From the NCBI GenBank assembly GCA_014529385.2, contig CM043955.1:154039640-154103639 (forward strand): a DNA stretch of 64,000 nt, written 5' to 3'. Positions 44,640 to 56,766 of this stretch are shown here, in pieces; position 1 is the stretch's first letter; each line of letters begins with the position of its first letter. The notes below the pieces were generated by a model, which saw only the letters and a list, made by a program, of their open reading frames with translations, had not been told where the DNA came from and ran no database searches. A program made the position numbers and the translations under genes. This stretch comes from Adiantum capillus-veneris. Its lineage: Eukaryota; Streptophyta; Polypodiopsida; Polypodiales; Pteridaceae.

Positions 44640-46980
44640 CTTAAAAATGAACTTTAAAATATTTTAAGTGAACAAAACAGAAATCCACCTGGGACTGCTC
44701 GTCCATGTGTTGTTGGGCGGGAGCCCATAGACTTTCTTCCGTTCGCCTATGGCTAGGACCAGCCTCATGGTCATTAGTGGCCTTGTTTCTTTTGTTGCCA
44801 ATATTCTCTCCTCGGTAAGAGGATTTCCCCTGGTTCTCTTTGGAGCCATGTCAACAGCCTTATAAAAAGACTTAATAGATTAGAAGTTTAATTGAAAAAT
44901 GTTCCCAAAAATAAGGATTTTTGGAGTAAGTAGGTATCCTTGATAATTACTTTGATGAGATATTTCTCCTGTAACTTCTTTATGCTATAAGTAATTTCCC
45001 ATAATTACCATTTAATTTGGGAAGCCCTTTAACTAGGTTTATCCTTAATCTATATTCCATTTTAGCCTTAGTAAATGATAAATTTCTATCGGCTAATGGA
45101 TTACTCATCCTAAATGCAACTGAATATGTTCTATCTTTAGGAATTTTCATAAATTTGATTTATAACCTTTCCCTCCTATACTATGGTCTAATTTAGGCAG
45201 AATTTTATTGATAGTAATTTGTTATAGCAACCATTTATGTAGCACTAATTTTCCCACCCTTCAATAGTGAATTTGGACCTCAAGTATTTATTTGGTAATT
45301 AGATAAATTCATTTACTAATTTTGTTTCTTTATTTTATATGCAAAATCGGTTACTTTTATTAAGGATAAATACCTAAACTATTTATCTGAGGATGGGGTA
45401 TTTATCACGGATTCCTCAAGGTGTGTTCTACCTCTGATATTTATATCAAATGTTTACTATATTCTCCCTTTTATTTTCCCCTAAAAATAATATAATTTTA
45501 CTAGGATAATTAGGTAAACTAATTATTTGAGGGTAACATAATTATCATGGTTTTCCTAAGGTGTGATTAACCTCTAATAAATAACTCAAAGCATTTTGAG
45601 TCAATTTGCTAATTTCCTTCTTTTAATTTGTCCTAAGAGCAGAGTAATTCTGCTAAAGTAATTAGGTAAATTAATTATCTGAGCTTGAAATAATTATCAT
45701 GCGTTCCCTAACATATAATTAACCTATAATAAATAACTCAAAGTATTTTGAATCAATTTGTTAGTTTTCCCCCTTTTAATTTGTTCCAAAAACAGAGTAA
45801 TTCTGCTAAAGTAATTAGGTAAATTAATTATCTGGGATTGACATAATTATCACGGATTCCCAAACATGTAATTAACCTCTAATAAATAATTCAAAGCATT
45901 TTGAATTAGTTTGATTATTTTATCCTTTAATTTTTTGTAAAATATCAGTATAATTCTGCCTAATTAATTATGAAAATTACTCAAAAATTATAAGATAAAT
46001 TTCCAAGATTAATGACAGTCCAATTCAGCTCTATTAATTATCTCAAAATAATCTAAACTTAATTAATATATTTCCCATTAATTTATGGTTAATATGGATA
46101 AATTCAGCCCTAATATGATATAGTCATAAATTATTTAAATAACCCTAAGCTTAATTACAACATTCAGTAGAGAATATTTAATTAAGAGAGTTTTCTTTTA
46201 GTATACATAGGCTTAATCTTTAATTTATTAAGAAAATAGATTAATCTAGCCTTGCTAATTAAGAAGGATTAGGCTAATTACCGTTTAATTTAATCAACTA
46301 GAGCTTAATCTCTAGCGATTTCTGCGTAGCAGTCTTTCTAGATGAGAGAGAGTGTATCAAGACTCCGAGTCTAATTTTTTATGAAGGAAAGGGGGTCTTT
46401 TTATAGTTTTTCTGGGTCTCGCGCTGTTCCTGGCAGGTTTTGACACCCCAAGCAGGACCCCAACTTGAAGATAGTGCCAATTGCTACTAATTCAGTCCGT
46501 GGCAAGTTCCCCCAAGCTCCACACTGCCCCCATATCTTCCAGAATCGATTTTGGTTGATTTTACTGATTTCTAATGATGAAAATTGGAATATCAGTTAAT
46601 TCTAGAATCTTAGGATAAGAAAGTCTTTGTTAATAATTATTACTGAAACCATCCAATTTTTATTAACTAATTGAATTCCTAGTGCAACCTTCCAAGGCCT
46701 GTAACTTTCCAGTTTTTATCGGATTCTGATTCTGAAAATTACTAACCATAGTAAAGCTCTGCTTATGATTCCAAAAATACCAATATCAGCCATGATTGAA
46801 TCCTTCAACAGTGGTTTTCAAGTTAATTTTACAAGCTTTGTACAATTTTTAAGGTTTCAAAAACTAGAAACCCTACAGATCAAACCTCAAAAAGTACAAC
46901 TTCAGCCTCCATCTATTGACACGTGTTTTGTGGAGCCTACTATCTGCATCCATTAATCGAGAGCTGCCATTGTTGTAGCT
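44640..46980 (-). other. AT-rich region, possibly the long LTR of gypsy element 2
   Basis: No coding content except a short minus-strand frame at 44849-44664 (MAPKRTRGNP...) of unknown meaning. A TATA box (TATAAAAA, minus, 46405-46398) is followed by CT-rich sequence, as in an LTR U3/R boundary. A G-rich GGGAGGGGG tract near 47000 could be the polypurine tract of the gypsy pol at 47.1-50.0 kb. No second LTR copy is present to confirm this. Confidence 0.35.
45355..45960. repeat. tandem repeat, unit about 152 bp, four diverged copies
   Basis: TAATTAGGTAAA recurs at 45508, 45659 and 45812, with an earlier diverged unit near 45357. Each is followed by AATTAT, a TCACGG/TTCC motif and AATAAATAACTCAAAGCATTTTGA. 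Spacing is 151-153 bp. Confidence 0.88.
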
Positions 46981-47140
46981 CTTACTAATGAAAAATGCCC
47001 CCTCCCATCTGGGTGAAAACTTCTTATCCTTCCTAGTGTCAACCTGTTATCATACTTAGGACCAACATACCTTTCTTGAGACCTTTTGCTTTAAGTCCCT
47101 TGTTGAAGGTAAGTCGACATTGCTCTGCTTGTGCTGCATA

Positions 47141-50040
47141 TTAGTTGATAGCATCTTCTCTGTCTAGTTGAAGTCTCTCTAGATCAAGAGTGTGGTTTTG
47201 AAGATGAGCATTAGGGAATTCCATCTGCCTAGCTAGCACTCTGAGACTAGCCAATTGTACTTCAATGGGTAAAAATGGCCTCCTTACCATACACCAAGTG
47301 ATATGGTGTGAACCCAAGGGATGTATGAAATGAAGTGCAATAAGCCCAAAGTGTATCCATGACATGCTTGTCCCAGTCACTTTTGTGATTGTTTACATGT
47401 TGAGTGTGATGATCTTACAAATCATACCATTCACCTTTTCCACCAAACCGTTGCATTGTGGGTAGTAGGGAGTTGAGTGTCATCGTGAGATACCTAGCTT
47501 CTCCATCAACTCTCCTACGAGGTCTCCTCTAAAACCTGGTCCCCTGTCAAAAATTATTTCAAGAGACTACCAAAATGGCAACAAATGTTTTCAAATACAA
47601 AATTAGCCACTTCCTTAGCTGTAATCTGGGTGGTAGCAACTGCTTCAGCCCACCTGGTCATGTAGTCCATACCCATGATGATATACAATTTACTTGATTG
47701 GGTCCTTGGTAAAGGACCAATGGCATCAATTCCCCATCTCTCAAATGGTCCATAAGAGATTATAGGAGTTTGTGGCTCATATGTGAGCCTCATATCCCCT
47801 GCTTTCTGACATTCCTTACATGATCGACACCAGTGATACACATCTCTTTGTAAACTAGGCCACACCAACCCGGCTTGTAGAAACTTCCTGCTGGTGATAA
47901 CAAGTGCAAAGTGTCCTCCACAAACACCATCATGGCAACTTGAATTATTTCAGTGATCTCTCTAGAGAGAGGTACACGCTTCAGAGTTTGATCCTTACCC
48001 TTGCATTAGAGGTCGTCATTGATAAGGTGGTATTTTGTTGCCTTGCACACAAACCATTACTTTTGGCCCTTAGTGAGATCTTAAGGACACTCTCATGTGT
48101 CCAATAAACTCATGATGTCAGGCATAACATTGCTACCTTGGAAGAGAGGTAGCTTCAACTTGATAGCACCCACCACTGGAACATCTTGTAGCTTCTCTCT
48201 TGCTAGAGCATCTGCTTCCTGATTTTTTGCTCAAGGGACATGATGTAAGTGTATAGCTTGAAACTTCCCTAAAAGTTTCCTAACTTGGTGCAAGTAACCT
48301 AGCAAGCTATAATTTTTACAAGCCCAAGTCCTTGTATTTGTTTTATTAAAAGCATGGAATCACCAAATACATTTAATCATTGAATACCTTGTGTCACACA
48401 CCACTCTAACCCAAGAGTTAAGGATGCATGTTCTACCTCATTGCTGGAGTGGGAATCCAAGAGATGCCCAATGGAGAATACCTTTTCCCTTTGTTCGTTG
48501 AAGATGACAATGCCCGCTACAGCTTTGTCCACTGTCCTTTTATAGTTTCCATCAAAGAAAAGAGAGCGAGCCGCTCTTGTGGAGCTCTCCACTGGCATTG
48601 TGTAGTCAAACTCTTGCAACCTTGTGAGCCATTTGGAAATCCTAGAATAAACATCCATGTGCTGCATTGCATAAGAAAATAATTCTTCCATTTTTTAAAT
48701 TATGAATGGTCTAGACAATAAATAAGAGCAAAATTTGGTGGTAGCAAACATTAATGCGAGCACCATGTGCTCCAATTTCGTGTATCCCTTTTCTGATGGA
48801 GTCATCATACGACTAGAGAAGTAGATAGGATGCAGGAAATAAGTTTGAGGATCCTTTTGCATCAACACCACCCCAAGTGTTTCATTGCCCATGCTAGGGT
48901 TTACATAAAATGGAGTCCCACTTTGGAGGTGTAATGGTGGGAAATGAGGCTAGAATTTGTTTTACCTCATTGAACTGTTGTTCATTTTCTTCACTCCAAA
49001 TGAAGATGTCTTGATGGGTAACTTGTTGTAAAGTGAGAACCAATTGAGAAACCAGGTGAATGAACCTACCAAATACCTCACCTTTTGAATAAAAGCGACC
49101 AACTGCTTTGTTGTGGTGAGAGAGGTCAAAGCCATCAAGGATTGAACCTTCTTGGGTTGCTTCAATGCCCTTGGTAGAGATCGCATGGCCAAGAAGAGTA
49201 GTTTTCCTTTCACCAATATGGCTTCTCCATGTTGAGTTGGACACCCAAAGCTTGCAGCCTAGCTAGACCTTCATAAACTTTCTCCAAATGAAGAGAGTAG
49301 GAGCTATAGATATAAAAGTCTTCAATAAAAACGTGGATTGATTTTTTAAAGAATGGCTAAAAAACAAATGTCACATAGCACTAAAAGGTGGTTGGAGCAT
49401 TGGTGAGAAAAGGCATAACTTTGTAAGAAAAATATCCTCATTGTGTGATGAAGGTTGTCTTCTTTTGACCTTCTTTAGCAATGCTAATTTGGAAGTAGTC
49501 TGAGTAGCCATCACATACCGTGTAGCGCTCATGTCCTGCTACCTCATTGATAATTTCATCTTGAAAAGGAAAAGGAAAATGGTCCCTCTTTGTGGATGCA
49601 TTAAGGGGCTTGTAATCAACACAAACCCTCCACTTACCATTCCTCTTTGGTGTGACTACCACTTGGAGAAACCCACTCTAAGTCTTCAACAGGAAAGATG
49701 AAACCTGCTTCTAGCAGTTTCCTTACCTCTTTGAGCAAGGCCTCTTGTTGAATTACTCCTAGCCGCCTGAGCTTCTACACTACATATTTACTTCCCTCCT
49801 TGAGCTTAATGTGATGTTGAACTACTGTGATGCCAGTGATTTTATCATATTCATCAATGAATAATATGGTAGAACTACTTAGCATCAAACTATAATCTTC
49901 ATGCTCCTTCCCACACAACTCACTAGAGAGCATTCGATGTAGCTTACTTGCTTCTATGTAGCTTACTTGCTTCTACCAGAGGTTGTATATCTGGTGTCTC
50001 CCCTTGGTTTGATAATGATGCATATGGTTTCTCCATCTTC
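47141..50040 (-). pseudogene. Ty3/gypsy pol (element 2) with additional archaeal-type RNase H, Tat-like
   Basis: Order on the minus strand: RT from about 49740 (NGKWRVCVDYKPLNASTKRD, VCDGYSDYFQISI). The YxDD box is changed to FIED near 49340. RNase H follows (48892-48695, VVLMQKDPQTYFLHPIYFSS). A second RNase H comes next (48560-48377, RSLFFDGNYKRTVDKAVAGI), the extra domain typical of the Tat clade. Integrase (47868-47554) has CRSCKECQ, GIDAIGPLPR and MDYMTRWAEA. Integrase C-terminal sequence runs to 47141. Many stops and frameshifts are present. A 21-bp duplication (EASKLHIEASKLH) lies near 49940-49975. The upstream part is cut at 50040 by the CACTA element. Confidence 0.9.
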
Positions 50041-50043
50041 TTA

Positions 50044-50175
50044 CACTACAAGAGGTACTTCACATTAGCGACGCTCGCAGTGCGACATTCAAAAGTGAAA
50101 ATCCACGACGTCGCTATAAGTGTCGCTATTATATTTGTTGCATAGTGATACCCATAGCGACGTCGACAGGGTTAA
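50044..50175 (+). repeat. CACTA terminus and subterminal repeats
   Basis: CACTACAAGAGG starts at 50044 right after TTA (candidate 3-bp TSD). It is followed by repeated TAGCGAC/GTCGCTA motifs in both orientations near 50071, 50108, 50125 and 50157. Short subterminal repeats of this kind bind TnpA-type proteins in En/Spm elements. The opposite terminus is not found in the window. Confidence 0.85.
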
Positions 50176-50249
50176 AAAATAAACCGAGAGTGCCAGAAAC
50201 TCAGATCTCAGATTTGAGTTTTCGGCGCTCAAGCGAAAGAGGTAACCCA

Positions 50250-50299
<50 letters not shown>

Positions 50300-50398
50300 C
50301 CACACACACACACACACACAAGGAGAGGAAGGAGAGCCAAGTATGCTCCTTCCCTCTCCTCTCTCTCATGTTCCCTTCCCCTCTTTCTGTCTCTCTCC

Positions 50399-50453
<55 letters not shown>

Positions 50454-50775
50454 GCATTGTGTCTTTGAAAGAGAGAGAGAGAGAGCACATGCATAAACAA
50501 AAAATACATATACACACACATGCATAAATTGAATGCACACACACACACACATTGAGAGAGGAAAAGAGAGAGAGAATGAGAGATAAAGTAAAGAGAGAGA
50601 ACGAGGGAGAAAGAGAGAGAGAATAAAAAACCAAAGAGAGAGAGAGAGACGAGAAAACAAAGAGAAAGAGAAAGAGGGAGAAAGAGAAAGAGAATAAAAA
50701 ACCAAAGAGAGAGAGAGGGGGGGCAAGAAGACGAAAGAGAGAGGTAAGGGGAAAAAACAAAGAGAGAGAGATTAG
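50250..50775. repeat. complex microsatellite cluster (CT)n, (CA)n, (GA)n
   Basis: (CT)n at about 50252-50294 and 50396-50434 is followed by (CA)n blocks. GA-rich repeats then run to 50775. Open frames here are low-complexity artefacts. Confidence 0.95.
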
Positions 50776-51190
50776 GTTAAGAATTAAATTAGATTTAAAA
50801 TTAGGTTAGATTTATGTTTATGTTAAGTTTAAGATAATGTTAGATTTAGATTTACGCTAGATTAAGATTAGGTTAGATTTAAAATTAGGGCAAGATTTAA
50901 GATTAGCTAGCTATGTTAGATTTAAGTTAGATAACATTTAGGTTTAGGATTTAAGATTGGATTAGATTTAGGTTTATGTTGAGTTTAAGATTAAATCAGA
51001 TGTAGATTTAAGATTAAGACAAGATTTAAGATTAACTAGATTAAATTTAGATTTAAGTTAGATTACATTTAGGTTTAGGTTAGATTTAAGATTAGATTAG
51101 ATTTAGGTTTATTTTGAGTTTAAGATTAGATTAGATCTAGATTTACGTTCAATTTAAGATTAGATTAGATTTAGGTTAGATTTTAGTGCA
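50776..51190. repeat. degenerate TTAGATTTA/AAGATTAG repeat
   Basis: Short overlapping units TTAGATTTA, AAGATTAG and TTAGGTTTA repeat irregularly for about 400 bp. The units recall plant telomere-like motifs but are not TTTAGGG arrays. Possibly amplified subterminal sequence of the CACTA element. Confidence 0.8.
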
Positions 51191-51774
51191 TGTCAATGAA
51201 GGCGTGCTTTGCCCAAAGAGCAAACACTAGTTACAGAACAATATGTATATTCCTATCAAAATCTGACACCTATTAACTCACACACTAACCATATTCAATT
51301 AGCTGCAAATCACCACATGTTCAATTAGGTTATATTTAAAATTAGATTTTGGATTTAGTTTTTATATTAACGTCTACCTTCGGGATTACGGTAAAAAAAT
51401 TAGAGTTAGGCAAATGGTGATCCCTCTCTTCCTCTCTATAGATGCGACCTTAAGTTGGAAAGCTTTCAACGACATGATACTCAGATTAGAGGCAAACATG
51501 TAATGTGCTAAGTAATCTCTCGAACAAATATCTGTTGTGAAATGTTAAGATGCTGTGAATTGCTACAGCTAGAGAAGAGGCAAAGGGTTTTGGTCCACTA
51601 CTACATGCACTATCATGTAGACGTGGATGGATAGATTTCTTGTATCCACAAATATAGGCATTGACCAATAAAGACAAGATTATAACCCGGTGGTTTTGAC
51701 CTCCGTGCACCTCTAGACCGAGGTGTGCAAGGATTGGACATGACTAGAGAATGTGAGGTAGTTTACAGTGTGAA

Positions 51775-51776
<2 letters not shown>
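51191..51776. other. CACTA 5' region without recognised gene
   Basis: No domain seen. It precedes the GA microsatellite and the transposase. Confidence 0.45.

Positions 51777-51840
<64 letters not shown>
51777..51840. repeat. (GA)n microsatellite
   Basis: About 31 uninterrupted AG units directly before the first transposase exon. Confidence 0.97.
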
Positions 51841-51843
<3 letters not shown>

Positions 51844-51845
51844 AA

Positions 51846-54800
51846 GATGGAGGATGCCAATAGAAGATTAAATTTATGTCCAATTATAAGGGTTTTACCT
51901 TCATTATGAGTAGTGACAAGGATGTAGGGCCGTCCAACCAAAACACCTATCTCTCAACAAGGATCTTATGTCCTTGTAATCAATGCAATCCTATTGTGCG
52001 ACGGACAAGACGCGTTTCTTTGCAGCACGTTTGCAAATTTGGTGAGTTTGATCCATCTATTATAGATTGAGTTGTTGCCAATTATAACTTGTCAGACTCT
52101 GATGTTGGGCAACATGCAGCAATCTTGCAACCCAATAGACGTGTTCGCAGGCACTTTAGTCAAGTAGCATACGTGAGGCCACAAGATGTAGCCTCTGACA
52201 TCTCGGAGGATGATCATGCATACCACATTCCCAATGAGGCAATGTTTGAGCCCGAGATCGATGAAATGATCAAGACGATCATGGATTCAGAAAGGCTCAT
52301 CTATGATGATACGAAAAGTGAAACCGATACGCCATTGTATGATGGAGCACTTGTGTCTAGATTGAAAGCACTCCTGGTTCTTCTTAACATGCAGGTAAAG
52401 TTTGGATGGATTGACACTAGTGTCACAACGCTTTTCAGGTGATCTACAATGTGTTTAGTTTAATAGAAAACTCTAGACGTATAATGATCTGATAGATTAC
52501 TTACACAAGTGTACTGCATTTTTTTTGCTGTGTAGATTGCTCAAAGAGCACATGCTGCCAGCTAATGTGATGCCAGATTCCAGAGAGGAAGCAAGAAAGA
52601 TCTTGCAAAACTTGGGGATGGATTACAATTTGATTCACGCTTGTCCTAATGACTACATACTTTTCAGATGGGAATACATAGACACGGAGAAGTGTTCAAA
52701 ATGTGATTCCGAGAGATATCGAGTAGATCTCAACGGAACAAAAATTCCACAAAATGTTTTGCGACATTCTCCTCTGCTTCCTCGGATCAAACATTTCTTT
52801 GAATGTAATTCCATGGACGCCCTAGCATCATGGCATGAGGAGAATAAATCTTCGAATGGTGTGATACGGATTCCTACAGATTGCAAAGTCTGGAAACATA
52901 TAGACGAAACATGGCCGGATTTTGCCAGGGAAGCTCAAAATTTGCGACTAGACCTGGCTATGGATGGCGTAAATCCATTTGGTTAGAGAGCAACATCTTA
53001 CAGTGTATGGCCCGTTGTCATCGTCAACTACAACATTCCCCCGTGGTTGACTACCAAGAAGGGGCACCTGTGGCTAAGCTTGATTGTGCCAGGGTGGTAT
53101 AAAGTGAAGAATATGGATGTGTATCTTCGTCCACTATTGGAAGAGCTACAACAATTGTGGATTGGCATAGAAGTGGTGGATATGAGCCGACACACAGGTC
53201 GATGGAATGCTTTGATCAGAGGCATTCTAATGTGGACCATGCATGACTATCCTGAACTAATAGATGCTCAGGTGATTTAAACTCAAAAACACTATAAATC
53301 TTGGTTTTTCTCAAGCTTATCTATTGTCATGTTTATATATGCAGGGCTTCAAACAAGCGGATACAGAGCATGTGTCACATGTGGACCTAGACTAAATGTA
53401 CGTCGGGCACCCTCATTGAAGAAGCAAATCTATGAAGGTCATCAAGCGTATCTTCCAAAGAATCATGTGTTACGCGATGGCTTTTTGGGAAGAGAGCCAC
53501 CGAGGATGTCTGCACAAGCATGGTTAGAGCAGAAGGAGATGTGTGATGATGGTTTGCCCTCAGGGATGAAGAGACTCTCTCTATGGTACGAGTTATCATA
53601 TTGGCCCCGACTCATGATCAATGACTTTCTCAATCCAATGCACATATTCAAGAATGTGGGTAATCTGCTATGGGACATTTGACCGGCAAGAAAGATACTT
53701 TGGGAGCCAGGGTTGACCTTAGAAATGTGGATCATATGGAGCAATATTGACAGCAGCCAGACAACATCCAATGGATCGATAAAACTCCCTAAAGCACCAT
53801 GGATTTTGACAGGATCCCAAAAATGCCAAGTAATAGAGACCATTCAATTTGTGAGGACCCCCACTGGCGTAATGCACTCGCTCTGAACGTGTTTCACTAA
53901 AGAAGGAAAGGTTACCGGTTTGAAGTCACACAACTGGCATAAAATGTGTTAGGTATGTTTAAAATGGAATGTATCATAGTGGGAATTGTGTAACAAATTT
54001 GTGTGTGGACTTTAATATCATTGCTAGATGTGTTTTGCAGTTTATTTTACCGATGGCCATTGAGGAATGTTTGTCTCCTTGCGTCCGTAACACAATCTAC
54101 AAACTTGTGAAGTTGGTGCAATGGATCTGACAAAAGGAGATCAATGTAGACTCCATACCATTTTCCAAACTAAACGTTGTGGAGGTTGTGTGCATGTTTG
54201 AGAAACACTTTCCTACTACCATGATAACCATTCAAGTGCATCTTCTTGTTCACATAGTTGATGAGGTGGAAATAGATGGCACAGTACATTCCAGATGGAT
54301 GTTCTTTTTAGAACGTTTCATGAAAACACTTAAGGGATACGTGCATCAGAAGGCACGTTCGGAGGGTAGCATGGCAAAAGGTTGGCTGGTATAAGAGTCT
54401 CTAGTTTACATTGGAGAGTGGCTAGACGGATTTGATAAAGCCCGGGACACGCTATGGTGAACCATAGATGATGAGCGCATATCTGGGATTGTCATGTGCA
54501 ATCTCGGTGTTGAGAAGAAGATGATGGAAGATCTAGATGCTAAAATCAATCGATTTTGCATGCTTCAAAATCCAGTGATGCAAAAGTGGATTTCACAATA
54601 CGAGGATGCAAAGCAAGAGCAACAAAGGGCACGGATCGAGCGAAGACGGGGAAGACGACCATCGATGCATTATCCAGCGGGTCTGGAGAGCCTACCAACA
54701 TTCATGAGCTTAAGATGGTTGCACAACCAATTGAAAAGCCCACAATAGTGCGGTGAAAAAGTGACTGAGGAGGAGTGGGAGTACTCTCGAGGTTGCACGA

Positions 54801-55624
54801 CCACGGTAAGTTTGCAATGTACGACTGTGACTTTCTAGATGTTTGAACGGCCACTCATAATCTTTGTTGGTTGTAGTATAAGTCATACACAGCAGCATGG
54901 TGTAAAGGTCAACATTTTAGGATGGAACGGATCGACAAAATGTGTTTTACTCAAGATTGTGGAATCATGGCAAAATTTGAACAGTCTAGTCAACGACGAT
55001 CCTCTGATGCAGATCCTGTGGTGGTGGAACTCACTTACTTCGGCATGCTTCAAGAGATTTTGAGGATAAATTATAGAGGATTTTTTGTCGACTTGTTCGA
55101 CGTGCAATGGTTCAAGATAAACATGGAGGGTTGCAATGCTACTGTGTGCAGAGAAGAGTCTGTTTTCCTTAAGGTGGATTCAACTAAAAAATGGACCGAC
55201 CTAAGAGACACTTTCATACTACCCGAGCATTGTGAACAAGTAAGCATGTAAATAGTTAACATCCAATTTTAGAAGTTATGTGCTTGGAAGCTCTCATGTA
55301 AGTTATGTGGCCCTGGTAGGTGATATCTCATCCTACAAAGTTTGCATCAAACTGGTGGTACGTCATAGAGGTATCCCCTCGTAGTGCACGGACGTATGAG
55401 GGCTACATTTGCCAATCACAATGGCATCAATGGAGGAGATTGGAGAAGATGCTCAGTCAGAATCCGTTGAGGTGGTGCCAGACAAGCATCAAGCTGTTAC
55501 TCTCTATGGGATGCATGCAGAGCATCTACAAAATGAAACGGAGGAAGTTTGCCGAAATGGAGAGCTCCATATAGATATAGGGAGTTATGCTGAGCTATGC
55601 GAGGATAAGAGAGAGACCTCTTAA
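51846..55624 (+). pseudogene. CACTA transposase (TNP2 / Transposase_21 with DUF4218 and DUF4216), decayed
   Basis: Domain order as in plant CACTA transposases. A Transpos_assoc-like N-terminus has ILCPCNQCNPIVRRTRRVSL (about 51959-52015). TNP2 core (52525-53690) has LLKEHMLPANVMPDSREEAR, YNLIHACPNDYILFRWEY, CSKCDSERYRV, LPRIKHFFECNS and LAMDGVNPFG, followed at once by a TAG (52984-52986). It continues as VWPVVIVNYNIPPWL-like sequence and DVYLRPLLEELQQLW. GYRACVTCGPRLNVRRAPSL is also typical of the family. DUF4218 (54179-54394) has HLLVHIVDEVEIDGTVHSRW and YVHQKARSEGS. DUF4216 (about 54990-55250) has YFGMLQEILRINYRGFFVDL. Introns probably lie near 52440-52530 and 53275-53343. Several stops make it a pseudogene in this copy. 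Confidence 0.88.
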
Positions 55625-55687
55625 ATCCATAAAAATTGTATTTGAACAATTTTGCTCCGTTTTATAATATATATTGTATTCACGTTG
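55578..55687. repeat. repeat A copy 1 (110 bp)
   Basis: Nearly identical to 62980-63089 (differs at GCTGAGCT/GCTAAGCT). Together with repeat B it forms an ABAB tandem that was split between A1 and B1 by the LTR element at 55688. Confidence 0.93.
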
Positions 55688-56674
55688 TGACTTGTTTTGG
55701 CGAAATGGTGTGGACCACCCCAAATTCTTTGTGAGATGTTTTTTGGTTCTCTCAGACCTCTTGGATGTTAATAAAGCATGCTTGTACAAAGTGTACAAAG
55801 GTGGTGTGTGCCAGCTGTCTCTACGCAAGCGTGCCAGTTGTGCGGGGTACATAGCTTTGCTGTTTTTGTACATAGAAGTGTCCAGGCTTAAAAGTGTGAG
55901 TAAGTGCTTTAAAAATATGAATAAAAATTGAACTTTTATCAGCTTGGGGTCGTGAGTGAGGAGGGATATTCAGCTGTGAAGAAGAAAGCCTCTCTTGCTA
56001 CTGTCTGCCGTTGTGGAGGTGCCCGTGTGTGTGTGCGAGGGCTTGGAGCCTTGATTGGAGAGTGTGTCTCTCATCAAGAAGGCCATGAACATGGGTGGTG
56101 ACCTCTGCACGTTCACCCTCTTCTCTCTTTTTGGTGATGGAAGCTGCGTGAAGCGAAGCTTTCTTGTGCCTGCTACTCAGGTTTGGCAATGAAAGCCCCT
56201 TCTTATTGTTGTGAATGGGAGGTTGTTTCACCATGTTTTCCATGGTTTTTTCTGATTTTTTTGGCTGAGCATCATGAGTTTTTGTATAACTCATGATTGG
56301 AATGGTTTTTGATGGGTTTGTGTACATGGTTGGGAGCGACTATGGAGCCCCTTCTTGCAAATGCAAGGTCTGCTAAGATGGTGTGAGGGTATGGTGTTTA
56401 TGAAAAAAAATTCAGAGATTTTTCTTTGTTTTCATTGGTTTGTTTTCCCAAAATTTAGTTCCTTTTATGCTTCCTTGACTGCAATTGATCATAGCTAGGG
56501 CTATGACAGTATAGAGGGAAGCTAGTCGAGTGTAGGCAGGGTTTTGTGCATGCAAGGGTGAGTGTGTTTGTGAGTGGAGATTGGATCCTATCCTCTTGTG
56601 AGAGCTACTTTACTTTTCCTCATATATCTTGTGAGTATGGAGGTGTTATAGAGGCCACCCCCCAATCCTTCACA
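55688..56674 (+). repeat. LTR 1
   Basis: Starts TGACTTGTTTTGG and ends CCTTCACA, 987 bp. Its left half differs from LTR 2 and LTR 3 at many positions. Its right half matches LTR 2. Confidence 0.93.
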
Positions 56675-56679
56675 TGTTT

Positions 56680-56700
56680 TGGTGCCCCCACTGAGGATCT
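56680..56700 (+). promoter_or_regulatory. probable primer-binding site
   Basis: TGGTGCCCCCACTGAGGAT, a few bases after the LTR end. It begins with TGG as a tRNA-3'-end complement must. The tRNA is not identified. The same sequence follows LTR 2 (about 59789). Confidence 0.55.
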
Positions 56701-56766
56701 TTTTTGGCTCTCCGGTTGAGACTTTCCCTGGAGTCAAGGTCAACCTTCTATTTGTAAGTTGTTTTC

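Noticed and set aside
50089-50760. Arg/Glu- and Ser/Leu-repeat open frames
   Set aside because: They are translations of (CT)n/(GA)n/(CA)n microsatellites.
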